From Candidatus Omnitrophota bacterium (lineage in GTDB: Bacteria > Omnitrophota > Gorgyraeia > S143-82), in NCBI GenBank assembly GCA_027065215.1, contig JAMOOT010000341.1:1-6179 (forward strand): a stretch of DNA of 6,179 bases, read 5' to 3'. How positions within the stretch are numbered: position 1 is the first letter of the stretch; each line of letters opens with the position of its first letter. The notes under the pieces were generated by a model. It was not told the DNA's origin. It made no database searches and worked only from the letters and a program-made list of their open reading frames with translations. The position numbers and the translations under genes are program-made. Positions 1 to 4,589 of the stretch are shown piece after piece.

Positions 1-9
1 ATAGTTGTT

Positions 10-930
10 ATGAGTAAATTGTTGGTCTTGGCTGGGCAAACCGCTACTGGCAAATCTGATTTAGCATTAGGCCTGGCGGAACGGTATCAAGGTGAGATTA
101 TCTCGGCCGATTCTATGCAGATCTATTCTGGCCTCGGATTTATTACTTTCCCCCCTTCAGAGGATGAGAGGAAAAAGATCCCCCATTATTTGATTGAGGT
201 TATATCTCCTAAAGAGGAGTTTAATGTAGCCAATTATCTTGAATTGGCCGTTCCAATTGTAGAGGAGATATGGGAAAGGGGCAGACTTCCGATCGTTGTT
301 GGAGGGACTGGATTATACATAAAAGTCCTTCTTGAAGGGATATTTCAATTGCCGATTGCCAGTGATGAGTCTCTTAGAAAGAAATTATTTGAGGTGTTTA
401 AGGATGGGAGTTTGTATCAGGAGTTGTCTCAAGTAGATCCTGAGTCTGCCAATAAGATCCATCCTAAGGATGCCCGACGGATAATAAGGGCAATGGAGGT
501 CTATTTTTTGACTGGGAAGCCGTTATCTTATTGGAAAAAACAGAGAAGGGGTGGGATAGGACAGCGGGCTGAGAAACTCTGCTTTGTGGTATTGTTCTGT
601 GAGAGGGAGGAGTTAAAGAAGAGGATATGGAATAGGCTTATGAGGTTAGGGGAGAAAGAAGTTGAGAAGGCCTATGGCTTATGGCAAAAAGGGATGAGCC
701 GCACTGCTGCGAAGGTCTTGGGTTTAAAAGAATTAGTGGCGGTTGCGCAGGGGAAGATTTCTCTTGGGGATGCAAAAAAAGAGATAGCCAAAGCGACCTA
801 TCAGTATGCAAGGAGGCAAATGATATGGTTTCGCAAACATGCCCGCGAGATATCTCAATGGCCAAATGCCAGTGTTGTTTGGTTGGATTGTCGCGATCGC
901 GAAGGGTTTTTAAACAACTTCGTGTTATAA
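10..930 (+). CDS. miaA: tRNA dimethylallyltransferase MiaA
   Basis: A 306-residue protein, the usual length for bacterial MiaA, which transfers a dimethylallyl group from DMAPP to N6 of A37 in tRNAs reading UNN codons (cytosolic). Visible motifs: P-loop GQTATGKS (9-16), DSMQIY (34-39), the VVGGTGLY signature (96-103), HPKDARRIIRAMEVY (151-165), LGLKEL (237-242) and the C-terminal ATYQYARRQMIWFRK helix (262-276). Two oddities: the P-loop has Gln where GPTA is usual, and the segment after DSMQIY reads GLGFITFPPS where the family has approximately GMDIGTAKP, so the usual Lys is absent while the Thr stays. The frame is open to the window edge, but the ATG at 10 puts the P-loop at the usual distance from the N-terminus. 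Only nine upstream bases are visible, with no ribosome site. A perfect palindrome lies near the 3' end. Family assignment is secure; full activity is inferred. Confidence 0.96.
   Translation: MSKLLVLAGQTATGKSDLALGLAERYQGEIISADSMQIYSGLGFITFPPSEDERKKIPHYLIEVISPKEEFNVANYLELAVPIVEEIWERGRLPIVVGGTGLYIKVLLEGIFQLPIASDESLRKKLFEVFKDGSLYQELSQVDPESANKIHPKDARRIIRAMEVYFLTGKPLSYWKKQRRGGIGQRAEKLCFVVLFCEREELKKRIWNRLMRLGEKEVEKAYGLWQKGMSRTAAKVLGLKELVAVAQGKISLGDAKKEIAKATYQYARRQMIWFRKHAREISQWPNASVVWLDCRDREGFLNNFVL
891..902. repeat. 12-bp perfect palindrome TCGCGATCGCGA
   Basis: The bases TCGCGATCGCGA equal their own reverse complement. The site lies inside the miaA coding region near its end, where it encodes part of CRDREG, and is followed four bases later by a run of five T. 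As a hairpin it would give only a 4-bp stem with a GATC loop, so it is a poor terminator. It could be a protein-binding or methylation site, or chance; no second copy was noticed in the window. Confidence 0.4.
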
Positions 931-931
931 T
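923..931 (+). promoter_or_regulatory. Extended -10 promoter candidate
   Basis: TGTTATAAT matches the bacterial extended -10 consensus TGnTATAAT at every defined base. No convincing -35 box lies 16-18 bases upstream, which extended -10 promoters can tolerate. Transcription would start near 938 and give a leader of about 44 bases before the ATG at 982. The element overlaps the miaA stop codon TAA (928-930). It precedes the only intergenic gap in the window, which suits a start point for the following four-gene cluster. Promoter function is inferred from sequence alone. Confidence 0.5.
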
Positions 932-964
932 GAGTTTGGATTAGTTGTTTACTGTGATCTTATA

Positions 965-975
965 GAGAGGAGGAG
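965..975 (+). promoter_or_regulatory. Strong ribosome binding site for the YchF-like gene
   Basis: GAGAGGAGGAG is purine-rich with two overlapping Shine-Dalgarno cores and ends six bases before the ATG at 982. It decides that start and indicates that this degenerate-looking protein is efficiently translated rather than being a dead relic. Confidence 0.8.
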
Positions 976-981
976 TTATAT

Positions 982-1689
982 ATGAATATAGCGGTTGTAG
1001 GATTGGAAAATTTCCCTAAGAATAAAGTTAAGATTCCTGACGAAAGATTAAAGGTCCTCCAGAAGATGTTTAAGTCCAAAGAAATCGTCCCTGCTGCAGT
1101 CTTCTTCCTTGGAATGGATAGGATAAAAGATTGTGAAGGGATTATATGTTCTGAATCTGAAAAATTGAATCTGGTAGTGGAAGATATGGACTTTATAGAT
1201 AAGAAACTCTCTTCAGTTGAAGATTTCAAAGATAGGACGTTGTTTGAAAAGGCAATGGATTATCTTGAAAGGGAGGAGTTTTTGTATAATGGGATAGAAG
1301 ACGGTGTCCTGTCTGAAGAGGAATTGTCCCGATTGCGAGAGTATCCCCTTATAACTGTGCGTCCGTTTATTGTTTTACCAGATACTGCGCAATTATCTGA
1401 TCTGCCACAGATGTGGTGGCATAGGTTTGGAAGGGCGATCTTTTTTACCGCTGGACAAAAGGATTCACATGCATGGCTCTTTCGTATTGGTCAGACTGCG
1501 CTTGATTGTGCTGGAATTATCCATACTGAGATTGCTCGGGGGTTTGTGCGGGCTGAGGTGGTCAACTACGATGTGTTAGTAGAATGTGGTTCCCTTTCTG
1601 CTGTGCGCCAGATGGGAAAGTTGCGATTAGAGGGAAAGGATTATCTTATGCAGGAGGGGGATTGGGTGCTGTTTCGCACAACCGGTTGA
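982..1689 (+). CDS. YchF/OLA1-like protein with collapsed GTPase domain and intact TGS domain
   Basis: A 235-residue protein; normal YchF has about 363. Residues 151-232 match the YchF C-terminal TGS/DUF933 domain closely: FFTAG (154-158), AWLFRIG, AGIIHTEIARGFVRAEV (177-193) and LRLEGKDYLMQEGDWVLFR (214-232). The N-terminal part still follows YchF in order. IAVVGLEN (3-10) is strand 1 of the G domain, KIPDERLKVLQ resembles VPDPRLD.L, IVPAAVFF takes the place of the strand before DIAGL, DMDFIDKKL (68-76) resembles the helix entering the coiled coil, and LREYPLITVRPFIVL matches the strand before the G4 motif. The GKST P-loop, the DxxG motif and the YchF-type NxxE base-recognition motif are all missing, so nucleotide hydrolysis is not expected. 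YchF binds ribosomes and hydrolyses ATP in the species studied; this version may keep an RNA, ribosome or partner contact through TGS. It has a strong ribosome site and its stop lies two bases from the next start. The role is unknown. Confidence 0.9.
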   Translation: MNIAVVGLENFPKNKVKIPDERLKVLQKMFKSKEIVPAAVFFLGMDRIKDCEGIICSESEKLNLVVEDMDFIDKKLSSVEDFKDRTLFEKAMDYLEREEFLYNGIEDGVLSEEELSRLREYPLITVRPFIVLPDTAQLSDLPQMWWHRFGRAIFFTAGQKDSHAWLFRIGQTALDCAGIIHTEIARGFVRAEVVNYDVLVECGSLSAVRQMGKLRLEGKDYLMQEGDWVLFRTTG

Positions 1690-1691
1690 TT

Positions 1692-4589
1692 ATGTTGATA
1701 AGAAATAGAAAAGGTATTGCAGTAATCACAGTTATATCTATAGTAGGAGTGGCACTCCTTATGGCGGTTGCTTATTTAATCGGTTCGAGGTTTGAATCAC
1801 GTGTAGCCTATCTATTCCTTTCCCGTGTAAAGGCAAGGTATGTGGCTGAATCTATGGCACAGGTGGCAGTAGCAATGATTAAAAATGATGAGAACAGAGG
1901 GATAGATGGGGTAGATGATGAGTTTGTGAAGTTTTTCTCTGGTTCAGATGTGGATGTAGATGGGGATGGCCAGGTTGATTCTCGTTGGGTATATCTTAGT
2001 GATGATATGCGAGCAGCGGTGAAGGTTGTAGATGAGTCGGGGAAAGCCAATTTGAACTGTCCTTTTTGCCATAACCAGAGGGTCTTTGAGGCATTAGTCA
2101 ATCGTGGCGAGTTGTCAAAGAACTATCTTAAGGCCTGGGATTATGTACTGGATTACCTGAAAGGCCCGGATGGTAAGTGGGGCAAGGCGGGAATGGATGA
2201 CGATGGTGATAATTATTACTTAGAAAAAAATGGCAAAGATGATGATGGAGATGGTGAGGTAGATGAGATTGGGGAAGGGGTTGACGATCCGGGAGAATTT
2301 TTGTTTGGAGATGATAGAAAACTGGATACAGTAGAGGATCTACGCAGGGTATTTGATTGGGAAATAACTCCTAAGGAGATGGTGGTACTCCATCGATATT
2401 TTACCACCTACTCCCATTCACCAGATCTGGATGGATTAGGAGAGCCAAAGGTAAACTTGAATTTCCTTTCACCAGAAGAATTAGTGAATGAATTGTTAGT
2501 TGCGGGAGTTTCAAATCCCTGGGCCAAGGCAGTAAATATTCGGGATTTTTGTGATAAAGACCTTGCCCGTTCAGAGTTATATGGCCAGAGTTATGCCTAT
2601 CGGCCGTATGTTTGGGAAGGGGCTCCAGATTGGTATTCGAAAGGGACGGTTTTGGTAAACTCTACTCCTTCGGATGAGTGGGAGAGGTGGGAGTGGTCAG
2701 GTTTAGCACCGGGAAATTATTACTGTTATTTTTATGGAGAGAAGGATGGAGATTATGTGGGAGATGTAATGGCCAATGGGGTTCAGGGGCAGGATATATC
2801 ATCTGGAGAGGGCTTGGCAGGCAAGGCAGTCTATATTGGGAACGATGGGAAATTGGAGGTGAAGATTAGGTTCCGTCCTAATAGCGGAAAGAACAAGGCT
2901 GTGTTTTCTCGGGTGGAATTAGTCCCTGTTAATTCTTCGGTGGGTGGCAATAAGGTTATAAGCGGAATAGAGGCTGTGAGGATTACAGAGGTCTATGCCC
3001 ATCCCAAGTTATCCTTATCGGTCTCTTCTGCTTCTTTGGTCCATTCTGGGTCTTGGGCTGGAGGTGAAAATCTGTTTTATAATTCTGATGCAGGCTCAGG
3101 GAGAAAAGGAAGGGGAACTTGGGAATTTGGTGGTATTCCCAATGGCGTCTATTATGTGCAAGTCTGGGGGAGGAACGATAAAGATGTGGTAGGGGATGTT
3201 GACTTAGGTTGGGCTAAGGAAGAACATATGAGGAGTGGGCAGTGGTTATCTTCTCCAGTGCGGGTGTATGATGGGACATTGCGAATAAGTATAGAAAATA
3301 ACGAATCTGAGGGAACGACCTGTTATTTTAGGTCTATTGTCTTATCTCAAGAGCCGGATGCAGAGTTTGTCGAGATTTGTAATATTTCGGATAAAGAGAT
3401 AAATATTGGAGGTTGGTCTCTGTCAGTGGATGGCAAGGAGGTGTTTCCTGCCTTTGTCCCAATGGGTGTAAAATTGGGGCCCAAGGAGTGTAAGGTCCTA
3501 TCAGTGGATGGGTTTGATACAACGTCAGGGGTGGCGGGAAACGGCTTATCTATCTCCTCATTATATCCTGATCTATTGCGCTCCCAAATCGTATCCTTAG
3601 ATTTTCCTGTTACTATGCAACCGGGTATGGATGTCTTACCTGACAGTGATGTCTTGGAGTTAAAGGATGAGAATGGTGCAGTGGTAGATGGAGTAGATTT
3701 AGCGCCATGTGATTCCTTTGCATCGATATACCGCTCGCCTTTAGATAACACAGACTCTAATCATAATGGAAACTTTGATGGGTGGAGTTCTCCTAAGGAA
3801 GGCGATCCACTTGCCACTCCGGGGATCTGTGATATGGAGGGGATAAAGTTTGCTAATGGCCCAATCGATTCTATGGCTGATTTATTCGAAGTTTCCGATG
3901 GAGAAGGCGGAAAACTTTCTCCAGAGGACGTGGCGAGGGTCTGGGCAAGGATGGACCCTTGGGGGCCTGTCTTCCTTCCAATAAAGTATCGAGTCTCTGG
4001 ATGGCAGGTCGTAGGTACTGGCCTGATGTCAGGTGGGGAGGGTGATGTCTTAGAACTTCATTTTCCACCTGATGAGATAGAAGATGGATATTATCGGTTG
4101 ATATTGTGGCTTAATCCCCGTTGTGAAGTGGGAGTGAGTATCTATTCTGAGGGGCAATGGCCTCCTATGTCTTCTTCTTTGTGGGCTGACGATTCGGGAT
4201 TTATTGATTTAAACTGGGTAAAGATAGAAGGGGGATTGAAATTGAGGATACAATCTCGAAGCCATCCGGTTTATTTGTACGGGGTTTCCTTTAGTCCGAA
4301 TTATTCAATCTCTGGTAGGATAAACGTAAATACGGCTACAGATTTGAGTATGCTTTCCGCTGGTTTGAGTCTTCCTGTTGCTCAACGCATTGTCCATACA
4401 AGGCCTTTTTCTGACTTCTTAGGGGTTGGTAATCTTGTTAATCTTATCCCGGAAGATGAATTGCGCCTCTCGGACAGGTTTCTTAGTGTGAATTCCGATA
4501 GTTATTCTATTGCGGTTATTGGACAGGTCCTAAAAAGGGGAAAGGTAAAAGGGGAGAGTAGGATATGGGTAGGATTGGATCGAAAATAA
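1692..4589 (+). CDS. Giant GspK-like minor pseudopilin with split lamin-tail domain
   Basis: A 965-residue protein. I chose the ATG at 1692, two bases after the preceding stop, because it gives a short basic prepilin leader, MLIRNRKG, cleaved before IAVITVISIVGVALLMAVAY (9-28). The frame stays open upstream to 1584, but that adds 36 unlikely residues. Mature position 5 is Thr, not the usual pilin Glu, and GspK-type pseudopilins also lack Glu5. GspK-like elements follow: AESMAQVAVAMI (53-64), DESGKANLN (114-122), DTVEDLRRV plus KVNLNFLSPEEL (about 213-264), and at the C-terminus GRINVNTATDLSML with a helix-hairpin-helix (875-917). Inserted are DxDxDG acidic loops (86-97, 168-194), three beta-sandwich modules (about 318-410, 443-552, 764-869) and a lamin-tail domain split into 430-438 and 556-714. 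The canonical role is the tip of a type II secretion or type IV pilus-like pseudopilus in the inner membrane and periplasm. No SD lies close to the start; coupling to the upstream gene is likely. The GspK affinity is firm; the function of the inserts is unknown. Confidence 0.9.
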   Translation: MLIRNRKGIAVITVISIVGVALLMAVAYLIGSRFESRVAYLFLSRVKARYVAESMAQVAVAMIKNDENRGIDGVDDEFVKFFSGSDVDVDGDGQVDSRWVYLSDDMRAAVKVVDESGKANLNCPFCHNQRVFEALVNRGELSKNYLKAWDYVLDYLKGPDGKWGKAGMDDDGDNYYLEKNGKDDDGDGEVDEIGEGVDDPGEFLFGDDRKLDTVEDLRRVFDWEITPKEMVVLHRYFTTYSHSPDLDGLGEPKVNLNFLSPEELVNELLVAGVSNPWAKAVNIRDFCDKDLARSELYGQSYAYRPYVWEGAPDWYSKGTVLVNSTPSDEWERWEWSGLAPGNYYCYFYGEKDGDYVGDVMANGVQGQDISSGEGLAGKAVYIGNDGKLEVKIRFRPNSGKNKAVFSRVELVPVNSSVGGNKVISGIEAVRITEVYAHPKLSLSVSSASLVHSGSWAGGENLFYNSDAGSGRKGRGTWEFGGIPNGVYYVQVWGRNDKDVVGDVDLGWAKEEHMRSGQWLSSPVRVYDGTLRISIENNESEGTTCYFRSIVLSQEPDAEFVEICNISDKEINIGGWSLSVDGKEVFPAFVPMGVKLGPKECKVLSVDGFDTTSGVAGNGLSISSLYPDLLRSQIVSLDFPVTMQPGMDVLPDSDVLELKDENGAVVDGVDLAPCDSFASIYRSPLDNTDSNHNGNFDGWSSPKEGDPLATPGICDMEGIKFANGPIDSMADLFEVSDGEGGKLSPEDVARVWARMDPWGPVFLPIKYRVSGWQVVGTGLMSGGEGDVLELHFPPDEIEDGYYRLILWLNPRCEVGVSIYSEGQWPPMSSSLWADDSGFIDLNWVKIEGGLKLRIQSRSHPVYLYGVSFSPNYSISGRINVNTATDLSMLSAGLSLPVAQRIVHTRPFSDFLGVGNLVNLIPEDELRLSDRFLSVNSDSYSIAVIGQVLKRGKVKGESRIWVGLDRK
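2643..2921 (+). repeat. Beta-sandwich module 1 of the GspK-like protein
   Basis: Residues about 318-410, lying between the first GspK-like NLN region and the lamin-tail domain. The core reads GNYYCYFYGEKDGDYVGDV, then VYIGNDGKLEVKIRF, then FSRVELVP. The alternating hydrophobic pattern predicts strands, and the same series of elements recurs in modules 2 and 3. No named family is recognised with certainty. Confidence 0.6.
3018..3347 (+). repeat. Beta-sandwich module 2, inserted within the lamin-tail domain
   Basis: Residues about 443-552. GVYYVQVWGRNDKDVVGDV aligns with module 1 (G.YY....G..D.D.VGDV), followed by VRVYDGTLRISIEN and YFRSIVLS. It falls between the first strand of the lamin-tail domain (RITEVYAHP, 430-438) and the EFVEICN strand (from about 558), so it is an insertion into another domain. 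The fold is inferred from pattern only. Confidence 0.6.
3357..3833 (+). other. Lamin-tail domain (main part) within the GspK-like protein
   Basis: Residues 556-714 carry the lamin-tail pattern: DAEFVEICNISDKEINIGGW (556-575), LELKDENGAVVDGVDL (655-670), then an Asp/Asn-rich stretch ending in FDGWSSPKEGDPLATPG. The usual first strand, of the form INEVM.NP, is represented by RITEVYAHP at 430-438 (nucleotides 2979-3005), before beta-sandwich module 2. In bacteria these immunoglobulin-like domains occur in secreted and surface proteins, often with enzymes or anchors; binding to a surface partner is plausible but not shown. Confidence 0.75.
3981..4298 (+). repeat. Beta-sandwich module 3 of the GspK-like protein
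   Basis: Residues about 764-869, between a second GspK-like DSMADLFEV element and the C-terminal GRINVNTA hairpin. DGYYRLILW, then SGFIDLNWVKIEGGLKLRI, then VYLYGVSF repeat the strand order of modules 1 and 2, but the VGDV signature has drifted to EVGVSI. It is the most divergent of the three and the least certain. Confidence 0.45.
4551..4558 (+). promoter_or_regulatory. Ribosome binding site inside the upstream gene
   Basis: GGGGAGAG ends six bases before the ATG at 4565 and lies within the last codons of the GspK-like gene. It supports the 25-base overlap of the two genes and the chosen start of the Memo-AMMECR1 protein, and suggests coupled translation. Confidence 0.7.

Noticed and set aside
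891..911. Possible rho-independent terminator at the end of miaA (palindrome then T5)
   Set aside because: The palindrome has no room for a loop beyond a 4-bp stem, four bases separate it from the T run, and it lies inside the coding region before the stop codon.
681..944. Open frame of 87 codons overlapping the 3' end of miaA
   Set aside because: It lies in another frame over conserved MiaA helices, with no family resemblance and no good ribosome site; a shadow of miaA.
982..1689. YchF-like gene as a plain pseudogene
   Set aside because: The frame is intact over 235 codons, the TGS domain is well conserved, a strong Shine-Dalgarno is present and the stop abuts the next gene, all of which favour a maintained gene.
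1584..1691. N-terminal extension of the GspK-like protein by 36 residues
   Set aside because: It would overlap the conserved TGS end of the YchF-like gene, has a non-homologous composition, and would bury the short basic prepilin leader beginning at 1692.
2160..2280. GAT-rich stretch as a DNA repeat or CRISPR-like array
   Set aside because: The apparent repetition comes from Asp and Gly codons of the acidic calcium-type loop; there are no regular unit or spacer lengths.
3347..3751. Minus-strand open frame of about 134 codons
   Set aside because: It is antisense to the lamin-tail region, with no recognisable motifs; the plus-strand frame carries clear domain conservation.
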